Shown: positions 42,295 to 51,206 of the stretch, in pieces | Numbering within the stretch: the stretch's first letter is position 1 | How the letters are laid out: each line of letters starts with the position of its first letter | Assembly (NCBI RefSeq): GCF_027921845.1 | Contig: NZ_BSEN01000006.1 | Location: 224,283-288,282, forward strand | DNA from: Leifsonia poae | Lineage (GTDB): Bacteria; Actinomycetota; Actinomycetes; Actinomycetales; Microbacteriaceae | Direction of reading: 5' to 3' | Length of the DNA: 64,000 nt | Program-made: the position numbers and the translations under genes | Notes under the pieces: model-generated | The model's input: only the letters and a program-made list of their open reading frames with translations | What the model was told of the DNA's origin: nothing | Database searches by the model: none

Positions 42295-44333
42295 GCATGG
42301 CGAATCCTGCTGTCGCCGATCTGATCGCGCGCTCCAACAGGCTGGGCTCCGACCCGCGCAACACCAACTACGCCGGCGGCAACACGTCGGCCAAGGGCAC
42401 CGAGACCGACCCGGTCACCGGCGAGCCGGTGGAGCTGCTCTGGGTCAAGGGCTCCGGCGGCGACCTCGGCACGCTCACGGAGCCGGGGCTCGCGGTGCTG
42501 CGCCTCGACCGGCTGCGCGCGCTGGCCGACGTGTACCCGGGCGTCGAGCGCGAGGACGAGATGGTCGCCGCGTTCGACTACACCCTGCACGGAAAGGGCG
42601 GCGCTGCACCGTCGATCGACACCGCGATGCACGGGCTCGTGGATGCGGCGCATGTCGACCACCTGCATCCGGACTCCGGCATCGCGATCGCGACCGCCGC
42701 CGACGGAGAGGAGCTGACGCAGAAGGCGTTCGGCTCGCGTGTCGCATGGGTGCCGTGGCGTCGTCCCGGGTTCCAGCTGGGGCTCGACATCGCGGCGATC
42801 AAGCGCGACAACCCGGATGCCGTCGGTGCGATCCTCGGCGGTCACGGCATCACCGCGTGGGGCGACACCTCTGAGGAGGCCGAGGCCAACTCGCTGTGGA
42901 TCATCGAGACCGCCGCCGCGTACATCGCGGAGCACGGGCGTCCGGAGCCGTTTGGAACCGGCTTGGCCGGTTACGAGCCGCTGGAGCCCGCCGAGCGCCT
43001 GGCCAAGGCTGCCGCTCTGGCCCCGCACATCCGGGCGCTGGCCTCGACCGACCGCGCACAGGTGGGCCACTTCACCGACGCCGACGTCGTGCTCGACTTC
43101 CTCGCGTCGTCGGAGCACCCGCGCCTCGCCGCGCTCGGCACCTCGTGCCCCGACCACTTCCTGCGCACCAAGGTGAAGCCGCTCGTGCTCGATCTCCCGG
43201 CCGACGCGTCGATCGAGGACTCCGTCGCGCGCCTGGAGGAGCTGCACGAGCAGTACCGCGCCGACTACCAGGCGTACTACGACCGCCATGCGACGCCGGA
43301 CTCCCCGGCCATCCGCGGCGCCGACCCGGCGATCGTGCTGATCCCTGGGGTCGGGATGTTCTCCTACGGCGCGAACAAGCAGACCGCGCGCGTCGCCGGC
43401 GAGTTCTACATCAACGCCATCAACGTGATGCGCGGCGCCGAGTCGCTCTCGACCTACGCCCCGATCGACGAGGCGGAGAAGTTCCGCATCGAGTACTGGG
43501 CGCTCGAAGAGGCCAAGCTGCAGCGCATGCCCACGCCGAAGCCGCTCGCATCGCGGATCGCGCTCGTGACCGGCGCCGCCTCCGGAATCGGCAAGGCGAT
43601 CGCCACCCGGCTCGCGGCCGAGGGCGCGTGCGTCGTGATCGCCGACCTCGACCTCGAGAAGGCGCAGGCCGCCGCTGCCGAGATCGGGTCGACGGATGTC
43701 GCGATCGGTGTGGTCGCGAACGTCACCGACGAGTCGGCGGTGCAGCACGCGGTGGATGCGGCCCTGCTCGCGTTCGGCGGCCTCGACCTGGTCGTCAACA
43801 ACGCCGGGCTCTCGCTGTCGAAGTCGCTGCTGGAGACGACGGTGGCCGACTGGGACCTGCAGCACAACGTGATGGCGAAGGGCTCGTTCCTCGTGTCGAG
43901 GGCGGCGGCCCGGGTGCTGATCGACCAGAAGCTCGGCGGCGACATCGTCTACATCTCGTCGAAGAACTCGATCTTCGCGGGGCCCAACAACATCGCGTAC
44001 TCGGCCACGAAGGCCGACCAGGCGCACCAGGTGCGACTGCTGGCCGCGGAACTCGGCGACCACGGCATCCGGGTGAACGGGATCAACCCCGACGGGGTCG
44101 TGCGCGGCTCCGGCATCTTCGCCGGCGGCTGGGGCGCCAAGCGTGCTGCGGTCTACGGCGTGCCGGAGGAGGAGCTCGGCCAGTACTACGCGCAGCGCAC
44201 GCTGCTCAAGCGCGAGGTGCTCCCGGAGCACGTGGCCAACGCGGTGTTCGTGCTCTGCTCGTCCGATCTCGACCACACCACCGGCCTGCACATCCCTGTG
44301 GACGCCGGTGTCGCGGCGGCTTTCTTGCGATGA
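42291..44333 (+). CDS. rhaEW: Bifunctional rhamnulose-1-phosphate aldolase / short-chain dehydrogenase
   Basis: A 680-residue fusion. The N-terminal class-II aldolase domain (about 1-410) contains NTNYAGGNTSAKG and the zinc-type HVDHLHPDSGIA segment; it splits L-rhamnulose-1-phosphate into dihydroxyacetone phosphate and L-lactaldehyde. The C-terminal Rossmann SDR domain (about 420-680) has VTGAASGIGKAIA, NNAG, and the catalytic Ser and Tyr-x3-Lys in VYISSKNS and AYSATKAD, and probably oxidises lactaldehyde to lactate. The Bacillus subtilis homologue is known as RhaEW (YuxG). The fusion means no separate lactaldehyde enzyme is needed here. It overlaps its neighbours by GTGA and ATGA. Confidence 0.93.
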   Translation: MSMANPAVADLIARSNRLGSDPRNTNYAGGNTSAKGTETDPVTGEPVELLWVKGSGGDLGTLTEPGLAVLRLDRLRALADVYPGVEREDEMVAAFDYTLHGKGGAAPSIDTAMHGLVDAAHVDHLHPDSGIAIATAADGEELTQKAFGSRVAWVPWRRPGFQLGLDIAAIKRDNPDAVGAILGGHGITAWGDTSEEAEANSLWIIETAAAYIAEHGRPEPFGTGLAGYEPLEPAERLAKAAALAPHIRALASTDRAQVGHFTDADVVLDFLASSEHPRLAALGTSCPDHFLRTKVKPLVLDLPADASIEDSVARLEELHEQYRADYQAYYDRHATPDSPAIRGADPAIVLIPGVGMFSYGANKQTARVAGEFYINAINVMRGAESLSTYAPIDEAEKFRIEYWALEEAKLQRMPTPKPLASRIALVTGAASGIGKAIATRLAAEGACVVIADLDLEKAQAAAAEIGSTDVAIGVVANVTDESAVQHAVDAALLAFGGLDLVVNNAGLSLSKSLLETTVADWDLQHNVMAKGSFLVSRAAARVLIDQKLGGDIVYISSKNSIFAGPNNIAYSATKADQAHQVRLLAAELGDHGIRVNGINPDGVVRGSGIFAGGWGAKRAAVYGVPEEELGQYYAQRTLLKREVLPEHVANAVFVLCSSDLDHTTGLHIPVDAGVAAAFLR

Positions 44334-45841
44334 GCGCGACGGCGATGAGTCGCACGGGAACGGTCGCCGCGGTCGATCTGGGCGCGACCAGCGGCCGGGT
44401 GATGCTCGGACGGGTCGGGCCGAACGAACTCGCCCTCACCGAGGCCGCGCGGTTCCCGAACACGCCGGTGCAGCTCTGGGAGGGCGACCGCTCCGGGCTG
44501 CACTGGAACATCGTCGAGCTGTTCCGCAGTGTGAGCGACGGGCTGGGGTCGGCGCTGCGAGCAGAGCCGGGCATCCTGAGCGTCGGGGTCGATGCGTGGG
44601 CGGTCGACTACGGGCTGCTGCGCGGGGGAGTGCTGCAGGGTGTCCCGTACCACTACCGCGACGAGCGGTCGGCGCCGGGCACGGCACTCGTCCACGACCG
44701 GGTGACGGCGGCCGCGCTGTATCAGCAGAACGGCCTGCAGTATCTGCCGTTCAACTCGCTCTACCAGCTCGCCGTCGACCGGGTCGACGGGCGCCTGGCG
44801 GACGTGGATGCTCTGCTGCTCATCCCGGACCTGTTCACGTACTGGCTGAGCGGCTCGGCGATCGCGGAACGCACGAACGCGTCGACGACGGGGTTGCTCA
44901 CCGCCGGCGGGGCGTGGAATCTGCCGCTGATCGATGCGCTGGAACTGCCGCGCGGGCTGTTCCAGCCGGTGGTCGAGGCGGGGACGACGGTCGGCTCGCT
45001 GCTGCCGAGCGTGCTGTCGCAGGTGGGTGCCGGGTCGTCGGGTGCGGGTGCGGGTGCGGGTGCGGGTGGGCCGGCGCGTGCGGGCGGGCCGGTGGTCACC
45101 GCGGTCGGGTCGCACGACACGGCGTCCGCCGTGGTGGCCGTGCCGATGGGCTCGACGAACGCTGCGTACATCTCGTGCGGAACCTGGGGTCTCGTGGGCG
45201 TCGAGCTCGAGCATCCGGTGCTCACCGAGGCGGCCCGCGCGGCGAACTTCACGAACGAGGGCGGCGTCGATGGCCGGGTGCGATTCCTGCACAACGTCAT
45301 GGGCCTGTGGCTGCTGAGCGAGTCGATCCGCACCTGGCAGGCGCGCGGGATCGACGCGGACCTGGTGACGCTGCTGGCGCGTGCGGAGGAATCGACGTCG
45401 CCGGTACCGATTTTCGACGCGGATGATCCGCGATTCCTGGCGCCGGGCGATCTGCCCGCCCGCATCGACGAGTGGTGCGCGGAGCACGGCGTTCGGGCGC
45501 CGCTGGACCCGGTGGAGTACGTGCGCAGCATCGTCGAGAGCCTCGCGGATGCGTTCGCGCGCGCGGTCGAGGCGGCCGGCGCGCTGTCGGGCAGGGCCAT
45601 CGACACGGTGCACATCGTCGGCGGGGGAGCACGCAATCGGCTGCTCTGCCAGCTGGTGGCCGACCGCACGGGGCTGCCGGTGCTGGCCGGACCGGTGGAG
45701 GCGACGGCGCTCGGCAATGTGCTCGTGCAGGCGCGGGCGCAAGGGCTGGTGGCGGGCGACCTCGAGACGCTGCGGGCGCTGGTCGCTCGCGTGTTCGCGC
45801 CGGCGCTCTTCGAGCCGCGTCACGCGGCCGTGCGCCGCTGA
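44330..45841 (+). CDS. rhaB: L-rhamnulokinase
   Basis: A 503-residue FGGY-family kinase. AAVDLGATSGRVMLGR is the N-terminal phosphate loop; VDAWAVDYGLL, PFNSLYQLAVDR and FTYWLSGS are rhamnulokinase-like, and the C-terminal FGGY region shows DTVHIVGGGARNRLLCQLVADRTG and EATALGN. It phosphorylates L-rhamnulose for the aldolase encoded just upstream. A Gly/Ala run near residue 240 comes from a 6-bp tandem repeat. The ATG overlaps the aldolase stop. The last codons and the stop lie in an 18-bp tandem repeat that continues downstream. Confidence 0.94.
   Translation: MSATAMSRTGTVAAVDLGATSGRVMLGRVGPNELALTEAARFPNTPVQLWEGDRSGLHWNIVELFRSVSDGLGSALRAEPGILSVGVDAWAVDYGLLRGGVLQGVPYHYRDERSAPGTALVHDRVTAAALYQQNGLQYLPFNSLYQLAVDRVDGRLADVDALLLIPDLFTYWLSGSAIAERTNASTTGLLTAGGAWNLPLIDALELPRGLFQPVVEAGTTVGSLLPSVLSQVGAGSSGAGAGAGAGGPARAGGPVVTAVGSHDTASAVVAVPMGSTNAAYISCGTWGLVGVELEHPVLTEAARAANFTNEGGVDGRVRFLHNVMGLWLLSESIRTWQARGIDADLVTLLARAEESTSPVPIFDADDPRFLAPGDLPARIDEWCAEHGVRAPLDPVEYVRSIVESLADAFARAVEAAGALSGRAIDTVHIVGGGARNRLLCQLVADRTGLPVLAGPVEATALGNVLVQARAQGLVAGDLETLRALVARVFAPALFEPRHAAVRR
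45041..45064. repeat. Four copies of a 6-bp tandem repeat inside rhaB
   Basis: Four copies of ggtgcg encode a Gly-Ala run between the two lobes of the kinase. Frame is conserved on copy change. Confidence 0.9.
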
Positions 45842-45914
45842 GCGCCCGTGTGCCGCTACACGGCCGTGCGCCGCTGAGGGGCCGTGTGCCGCTGAGCGGC
45901 CGTGTACCGCTGAG
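45825..45914. repeat. Five 18-bp tandem repeats spanning the rhaB stop codon
   Basis: Five contiguous units of 18 bp, consensus cggccgtgygccgctgag, occupy 45825-45842, 45843-45860, 45861-45878, 45879-45896 and 45897-45914. The first unit contains the rhaB stop; the others lie between the convergent rhaB and ABM genes. No spacers are present, so this is not a CRISPR array. Confidence 0.9.
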
Positions 45915-45925
45915 CGCTGTGGCGG

Positions 45926-46219
45926 CTAGAGCGCGACGGCGTCGGCGAAGCGGGTGAGGGTCGGCGGCTCGGCGAGGTAGGCGCCGAGGCCGGACGCTCC
46001 GGGGCCCGCGCGCCAGGCGCGGTACGCGTCGTCGTGGTCGAGAGACTCCCAGTGCTCGATCGCGATCACGTGGGAGGGATCGGCGACATCGGTGACGACC
46101 TGCACACCGAGGCAGCCGTCGAACGCGCGTGTATCGGCGAGGATGTCGAGCAGCGCGCGGGGGCCGTCGTCGAGATGGTCGGCGGCGAAGTGCATGTCGA
46201 GCAGCGAGGTGACTGTCAT
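45926..46219 (-). CDS. Antibiotic-biosynthesis-monooxygenase (ABM) domain protein
   Basis: A 97-residue protein with the dimeric alpha/beta-barrel pattern: a first strand VTSLLDMHFAA, a helix ARALLDILADTRA-like, LGVQVVTDVADPSHVIAIEHWESLDHDDAYRAWR, the conserved W-x5-D of ABM proteins. The start is ATG 46219; the open frame extends further without similarity. It is convergent with rhaB across tandem repeats. Although rhamnose mutarotase also has this fold, the mutarotase residues are not seen. Its substrate is unknown. Confidence 0.8.
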   Translation of the reverse strand: MTVTSLLDMHFAADHLDDGPRALLDILADTRAFDGCLGVQVVTDVADPSHVIAIEHWESLDHDDAYRAWRAGPGASGLGAYLAEPPTLTRFADAVAL

Positions 46220-46285
46220 GCCTCCGACGCTACTCCGGCCGACCCGGCCCGGCCCGGCCCGGCCCGGCCGGCCACCCGCGCGATC

Positions 46286-46344
46286 GTCGTTTGCCACTTG
46301 ATGCGGTTCAGCGGGCTGCCGGACCGCATCGACTGGCAAACGAC
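46286..46344. repeat. Imperfect inverted repeat between tandem genes (family D)
   Basis: The arms at 46286-46307 and 46323-46344 match at 20 of 22 positions (the left begins GTCGTTTGCCA). The 15-nt spacer itself contains CAGC-gg-GCTG. It lies 47 bp past the MFS stop, before the ABM gene. Confidence 0.85.
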
Positions 46345-46391
46345 GGCCGGCGGGAGTGGGGGAGGGGCGAGGGGACGAGGGCTGGGGGCGC

Positions 46392-47699
46392 TCAGGAGGC
46401 GCGGGCCGCCGTCACCTCGGTCTCGGCGAGTTCCTCGCGCACCTCGGCACGGGCATCCAGTGTCAGTCGGGGCCGCCACGCGGTGAAACGGAGCCGCAGG
46501 TTGCGGTACTTCACCAGGTACACGACGCCGACCAGCGCCGCCGCGAATCCGGATGCCGCCCCGACGCCGAGCGCCCACCGGGCTCCGAACGTGTCGGCCA
46601 CCCAGCCGACGATGGGGGCGCCGATGGGCGTTCCGCCCATGAAGATCGCCATGTAGATCGCCATCACGCGTCCGCGCAACTGCGGATCCGTGGTCATCTG
46701 CACCGTTCCGTTGGCCGTGGTCATGAGGGTCTGCGACGAGACGCCGATGATGATCAGCGCGAGCGCGAACAGCCAGTATTCGGGCATCACGGCCGCGATG
46801 GCGCATCCGAAACCGAAGAACGCGGCCCCGGCGAAGAGCAGCGAGACGCGTGGGCGCTCCCGCCGTGCCGACAGCAGTGCACCGACGACCGATCCGATCG
46901 CCATGATCGACGAGAGCAGGCCGAACTCGCCCGCCCCCTTGTGGAACACGCTCACCGACATCGTCGAGATGAAGATCGGGAAGTTCAGGCCGAAGGTCCC
47001 GATCAGGAACACCATCACCAGGATCACCATGATGTCGGGGCGGCGGCGCACGTAGCGGAAGCCCTCGATCAGCCCGCCGCGTTTCTTCGACGCGCGCTCG
47101 GAGCGGTACAGCTTGTCGACCTTCAGGAACTTCAGCGAGAGCAATACCGCGCCGAACGTCGCCGCGTTGATCAGGAACACCCAGCCCGCGCCGACGACCG
47201 CCGTGAGCAGTCCGGCCACGGCGGGGCCGATCAGTCGCGCTGTGTTGAACGACGCCGAGTTGAGCGCCACCGCGTTCGAGAGGTTCGGACCGGCGACGAG
47301 CTCTGAGACGAACGTCTGCCGGGCGGGGGCGTCGAAGGCGGCGACGCAGCCGAGCAGCGCCGCGAACACGTAGACGTGCCACAACTGCACCGCTCCGCTG
47401 ACCGTCAGGATGCCCAGGCCGAGACCCAGCGCCCCCATCGCGCCCTGCGTCGCCATCAGCAGCTTGCGGCGGTCGAGGCGGTCGGCCGCCCATCCGGTGA
47501 CGGGCAGCAGCAGGAGCTGCGGACCGAACTGCAGCGCCATCACGAACCCGACGGCCGCTGCGTTGTTGTGGGTGAGCTGGGTGAGCACGATCCAGTCCTG
47601 GGCCGTGCGTTGCATCCACGTTCCGACGTTGGACACGATCGCTCCGCCGGCCCAGATGCGATAGTTCACGCCCGACAGGGAGCGGAACATCGCGCTCAC
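46392..47699 (-). CDS. MFS transporter, drug-exporter-like
   Basis: A 435-residue major-facilitator protein with about 11-12 helices. The loop between helices 2 and 3 reads GWAADRLDRRKLLMATQ, a GxxxDRxxRR motif A, and AAFDAPARQTFVSELV is typical of the MFS_3/EntS-like exporter group. Its GTG start overlaps the MarR stop, so regulator and transporter form one operon. By analogy with MarR-MFS pairs an export role for a toxic ligand is likely, but the compound is unknown. Confidence 0.9.
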   Translation of the reverse strand: MSAMFRSLSGVNYRIWAGGAIVSNVGTWMQRTAQDWIVLTQLTHNNAAAVGFVMALQFGPQLLLLPVTGWAADRLDRRKLLMATQGAMGALGLGLGILTVSGAVQLWHVYVFAALLGCVAAFDAPARQTFVSELVAGPNLSNAVALNSASFNTARLIGPAVAGLLTAVVGAGWVFLINAATFGAVLLSLKFLKVDKLYRSERASKKRGGLIEGFRYVRRRPDIMVILVMVFLIGTFGLNFPIFISTMSVSVFHKGAGEFGLLSSIMAIGSVVGALLSARRERPRVSLLFAGAAFFGFGCAIAAVMPEYWLFALALIIIGVSSQTLMTTANGTVQMTTDPQLRGRVMAIYMAIFMGGTPIGAPIVGWVADTFGARWALGVGAASGFAAALVGVVYLVKYRNLRLRFTAWRPRLTLDARAEVREELAETEVTAARAS

Positions 47700-48127
47700 G
47701 AATCAGCCAGCTCTCGCAGGATGGTCGCGGCCTCGGCCAGGGTGGCGCGCTGCTCGGGGGTGAGCGTGCGGAGGCGTTTGTGCAGCCAGGCGTCGCGGCG
47801 GCGGCGGGTCTCCGTGACCAGGGCGCGGCCGGCATCCGTCACCTCGACGACGACCTTGCGGCCGTCATCCGGATCGGGGGTGCGGCGGATGTACCCGGCC
47901 GCCTCGAGGTGGTTGACCGTGCGATTCATCGACGGCGGGGTGACCCGCTCGTGCTCGCTGAGCTGCCCGATGGTGCGCGGCCCCTCGCGCACGACGAACG
48001 CCAGCGCCGACGTCTGCGTGTCGCTGAGCTCGTCGTCGGCCTTCTCCGCTCGGAGCCGCCGTGACAGGCGTGCAACGCCGACCCGCAGCGCGCTGCTGAG
48101 GTCGTGAGTGGTGAGTCGGGCCGTCAT
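47696..48127 (-). CDS. MarR-family transcriptional regulator
   Basis: A 143-residue regulator. The winged helix has TSALAFVVREGPRTIGQLSEHERVTPPSMNRTVNHLEAAGYI with the wing DPDDGRKVVVEVTDAGR, typical of MarR. Helical ends form the dimer. ATG 48127 is directly preceded by two overlapping palindromes in the 25 bp upstream, indicating autoregulation together with the MFS gene. Confidence 0.93.
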   Translation of the reverse strand: MTARLTTHDLSSALRVGVARLSRRLRAEKADDELSDTQTSALAFVVREGPRTIGQLSEHERVTPPSMNRTVNHLEAAGYIRRTPDPDDGRKVVVEVTDAGRALVTETRRRRDAWLHKRLRTLTPEQRATLAEAATILRELADS

Positions 48128-48130
48128 AGA

Positions 48131-48152
48131 TTGTTAGCCTAACAAATTAGGC
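48131..48152. promoter_or_regulatory. Overlapping MarR operator palindromes
   Basis: TTGTTAGCCTAACAA (48131-48145) is a palindrome with 7-bp arms, and GCCTAACAAATTAGGC (48137-48152) has 6-bp arms. They begin three bases from the MarR start codon, so the promoter must overlap them and the transcript is probably leaderless or nearly so. Confidence 0.65.
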
Positions 48153-48199
48153 ACGCTAAATAAATCCCGTTCGCTCAGCGCGTGCGCCAGAATGAGCGC

Positions 48200-49048
48200 G
48201 TGCCCACCTACAACGACGCTCACGGCATCGCGATCACCTACGACGTCTGGCCCGTCGACGATCCCCGGGCGATCGTGCAGGTCGCGCACGGAGTGGGCGA
48301 GCACTCCGGCCGCTACCGCGCGCTCGCCGAGCACCTCAACGCGAACGGCTACACCGTCTACGTCGACGACCACCGCGGGCACGGCCGAACGGGCATGGCG
48401 CAGTGGGGCGACGCCTCCAAGCTCGGCCGGCTCGGTCCAGGAGGACTCCGCGCGACCGTCGACGCGTTGCACGGCTTCAGCCGGCTGATCCGCGACCAGA
48501 ACCCGGATGCTCCGCTCGTCTTCTTCGGGCACAGCTGGGGTTCCCTCATGGTGCAGCTGATCCTCAACAAGCACTCCGACGAGTACGACGCGGCGGTGCT
48601 CTCCGGAACCGCGTACCGGATGCTCGGCTCCATGGACAGCGGCTACAACCTCAACAAGCGGTTCGCGCACCTCGGCACCACGGGCGCCGAATGGCTGAGC
48701 CGCGATCCGGCCGTCGCTCAGGCGTTCGTCGACGACGAGCTCACCACGTCGACGCCGCTGCCGAAACTGTTCGGACCGGTTGACGCCTCACGACTGCTCG
48801 GCCGCCCGGCGCGGTCGTTCGCGCGGGACGTCCCCCTGCTCATCCAGGTCGGAGGCGACGACCCGCTCGGCGGCGAGCCCAGCGCGCGGCGGCTCGAGCA
48901 GGCGTACCGGTCGCGTTCCGGGCTCACGGATGTGACCACGATCGTGTACCCGGGCGCCCGTCACGAGATCTACAACGAGACCAACCGCGACGAGGTCATG
49001 GCCGACCTGACGGCGTGGCTCGACGCCCGGATCGCCCGCCGCGACTGA
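48200..49048 (+). CDS. Alpha/beta hydrolase, monoacylglycerol-lipase-like
   Basis: A 282-residue serine hydrolase. The oxyanion segment VAHGVGEHSGRYRALAEHL and DDHRGHGRTG match the monoacylglycerol lipase/lysophospholipase group (Hydrolase_4). The nucleophile is Ser112 in FFGHSWGSLM; the acid lies in QVGGDDPLGG and the His in YPGARHEIYNE. GTG 48200 fits the family N-terminus, while GTG 48182 would add six residues; neither has a good ribosome site. It is divergent from the MarR gene across the operator region, so it may respond to the same regulator. Confidence 0.88.
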   Translation: MPTYNDAHGIAITYDVWPVDDPRAIVQVAHGVGEHSGRYRALAEHLNANGYTVYVDDHRGHGRTGMAQWGDASKLGRLGPGGLRATVDALHGFSRLIRDQNPDAPLVFFGHSWGSLMVQLILNKHSDEYDAAVLSGTAYRMLGSMDSGYNLNKRFAHLGTTGAEWLSRDPAVAQAFVDDELTTSTPLPKLFGPVDASRLLGRPARSFARDVPLLIQVGGDDPLGGEPSARRLEQAYRSRSGLTDVTTIVYPGARHEIYNETNRDEVMADLTAWLDARIARRD

Positions 49049-49111
49049 CGCCGGGCTGCCTGCGCCGGTCTCTCACCCGTTATCCACAGGTCAACTCGGT
49101 CACTGAAGAGT

Positions 49112-49176
49112 GAATGGTCACTAGTTGTCGCGAAAACGGCCATTTCGGCCCGCGAAGCGACAACAAGTGACCACTC
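49112..49176. repeat. Imperfect inverted repeat between convergent genes (family B)
   Basis: The arms at 49112-49131 and 49157-49176 match at 18 of 20 positions (the left begins GAATGGTCACTAGTTGTCG). The 25-nt spacer is GC-rich. It lies between the stops of the hydrolase and the antiporter. The arm core is shared with 57403-57471. Confidence 0.88.
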
Positions 49177-49256
49177 GCTCGCGCGGGGCAGCGTGAAGAA
49201 GGGAGGGGATGCGGCCCGACTAGCCCGGGCAACCCCTGACGCGCCCGGGCAACCCC

Positions 49257-51035
49257 TCACTGCCCGAGCGGCTGGCCCTTCAGCTCGATGCTGATCTGGT
49301 CGGCGTCCAGGTTGTCGAGCGCATTGTTGAGGATGTCCGCGTCGAACGTGCCGTCGTCGCGGGCATCGAGCAGGGCCGTCCGTTGCGCCTCGATGATCTC
49401 GATGGTCACGCGCTTCATGTCCGCGAATCGCTGCGCCGGCGGCTGCTCGGGATCCTGCGCAGCGTCGGCCGCGGTGTCGGTCTGCACCTCGGTCTGCTCC
49501 TCGAGCGGCACCGGATGGGCATCCCGGATCGTGTTCTCGATCGTCGTGAGCAACTCGAGCACACGACGGCGTTCCTGCTTCTCGGCCTCCACATCCGGGC
49601 CGGCCGGCTTGATCCAGCGCACGAACCAGGCGAGCGTGCCGCCCTGGATCAGCAGGGAGAACGCCGCGACCATGAACGCGACCAGGATCAGGAACGACCT
49701 GTCCGGCGTTCCCGTCAGAGGCAGGGTCTGAGCGGCCGCGAGCGTGACGGCCCCGCGCATCCCGGCCCAGACGAGCACCCCGCCCTCGCGCCAGCCGAGG
49801 GGAGCGGCGAGCAGGTAGTCGATGTCGGCGATGGCGCGGCGGGTGCGGGTCTTGACGCGCTCGATCTGCTCCGGATTCGGCGCGGGCCGGTTGGCGGGAG
49901 CCGGGCGGTTCGCGAGCGCCGCGCGGCGGGCGAGCTCCACCTGCCGTTCGTCGGCGGCCGCGCTGCCGGCCTCAGGGAGTGCGAGGGTGCCGTCGAGCCG
50001 CTGCTGCATGACGTCGAGCCTCGGCTTGAACTGTGCGCTGCGCCGTGCCCGTCGCCGCAGCCCCGCCAGCAGCGGAGCGATGTACGCCGCCCGCACGACC
50101 AGGGTCAGGATGAGCGCGCCGAAGGCGACGACGACCGCGGGACCCACGCCGTCGTTCCTGTACTGCACGTCGGTGACGATCGCCGAGAGTTCGAGCCCCA
50201 TCAGCAGGAAGATCGCACCCTCGAGCACCAGCTCGACCACGCGCCAGTTCTGGCTGTCGGAGAGCCGATGCTGCGGCGAGAGGCGGCGGGCGGCGCCGTG
50301 CCCGGTGACGAGGCCGGCGACCACGGCCGCCACGAGCCCGGATGCCCCCAGTAGCTCCGCCGGGATCGATGCGAGGAACGGCACTGTGAACGAGATGACG
50401 GTGTTCACCGTGGCATCCGTGACCTTCGACCGCACCCACAGGTTCAGGTGCCCGATGGCGAAGCCGAGCACGCCGGCCACGGCCACAGAGTAGGCGAAGT
50501 TGCCGAGCACGCCCCAGAACGAGATGGTGGCCGCGGTGCCCGCGATCGCGCTGCGCAGCAGCACCAGGGCGGTCGCGTCGTTGAGCAGGCTCTCGCCTTC
50601 GAGCACCGACACGACGCGGCCCGAGATCCCGACGCGCTTCACGATCGACGTCGCCACCGCATCCGTCGGGCTGACGATCGCGCCGAGGGCGATCCCCCAC
50701 CAGATGCCGAGGCCCGGAATGATCCACGCGAAGAAGAGCCCGAGCACGACGGACGAGAGCACCACGAGCACCACCGAGAGCCCGCCGATCGCGTTGAATT
50801 CGCGACGGAAGTTCATGGCCGGCATCGAGACCGACGCCGAGTAGAGCAGGGGCGGCAGAATGCCGGCGAGGATCCATTCGCCCTCGACGTGCACGTCCGG
50901 CACGAACGGCAGCAGGCTGATCGCGATCCCGACCACGACCAGGATGAGCGGCGCGGCCACCCGGAGCTTCGGAGCGAACGCGGTCGCGGCGGCCACCACC
51001 AGCAGCCCGGCGACGGCGATGATCAGGGCTTCCAT
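49257..51035 (-). CDS. Na+/H+ antiporter, CPA1/NhaP type
   Basis: A 592-residue membrane antiporter. About 12 helices occupy residues 1-420; GIALGAIVSPTDAVATSIVKR carries the ion-binding Asp of CPA1 proteins, followed by VLEGESLLNDATALV. A cytoplasmic stretch rich in Arg/Ala-Pro (about 315-370) interrupts the membrane domain before GMRGAVTLAAAQTLPLTG, and a C-terminal soluble tail of about 120 residues ends the protein. ATG 51035 has GGGGAGC five bases upstream. It exports sodium or potassium for protons. It stands alone, convergent with the hydrolase. Confidence 0.93.
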   Translation of the reverse strand: MEALIIAVAGLLVVAAATAFAPKLRVAAPLILVVVGIAISLLPFVPDVHVEGEWILAGILPPLLYSASVSMPAMNFRREFNAIGGLSVVLVVLSSVVLGLFFAWIIPGLGIWWGIALGAIVSPTDAVATSIVKRVGISGRVVSVLEGESLLNDATALVLLRSAIAGTAATISFWGVLGNFAYSVAVAGVLGFAIGHLNLWVRSKVTDATVNTVISFTVPFLASIPAELLGASGLVAAVVAGLVTGHGAARRLSPQHRLSDSQNWRVVELVLEGAIFLLMGLELSAIVTDVQYRNDGVGPAVVVAFGALILTLVVRAAYIAPLLAGLRRRARRSAQFKPRLDVMQQRLDGTLALPEAGSAAADERQVELARRAALANRPAPANRPAPNPEQIERVKTRTRRAIADIDYLLAAPLGWREGGVLVWAGMRGAVTLAAAQTLPLTGTPDRSFLILVAFMVAAFSLLIQGGTLAWFVRWIKPAGPDVEAEKQERRRVLELLTTIENTIRDAHPVPLEEQTEVQTDTAADAAQDPEQPPAQRFADMKRVTIEIIEAQRTALLDARDDGTFDADILNNALDNLDADQISIELKGQPLGQ

Positions 51036-51206
51036 CGATGCTCCCCTCATCCGATCTGGTCAAATCTACCGAGGATGGCCGCGCGAGCGCGCCCGTGCGA
51101 GTGCTCCCGTGCGGACGTTCGTGCGATCGTTCGCGCGCCCGTTCGTTCCGTTCCTCCTGTGGCGGACACCGGCGCACCGCGGTCGCCGACGTCCTAGGCT
51201 GAGAGC

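Noticed and set aside
45825..45914. Tandem repeats as a possible CRISPR array
   Set aside because: The units are directly adjacent without unique spacers, and there are no cas genes nearby.
45926..46219. ABM protein as the missing rhamnose mutarotase
   Set aside because: The fold class is the same, but the mutarotase-type His and Trp pattern is not seen, and the gene is convergent rather than in the operon.
49112..49176. Inverted repeats as attachment sites or insertion-sequence ends
   Set aside because: There is no transposase or integrase in the window, and the two arms are only about 20 nt apart, too close for an inserted element.
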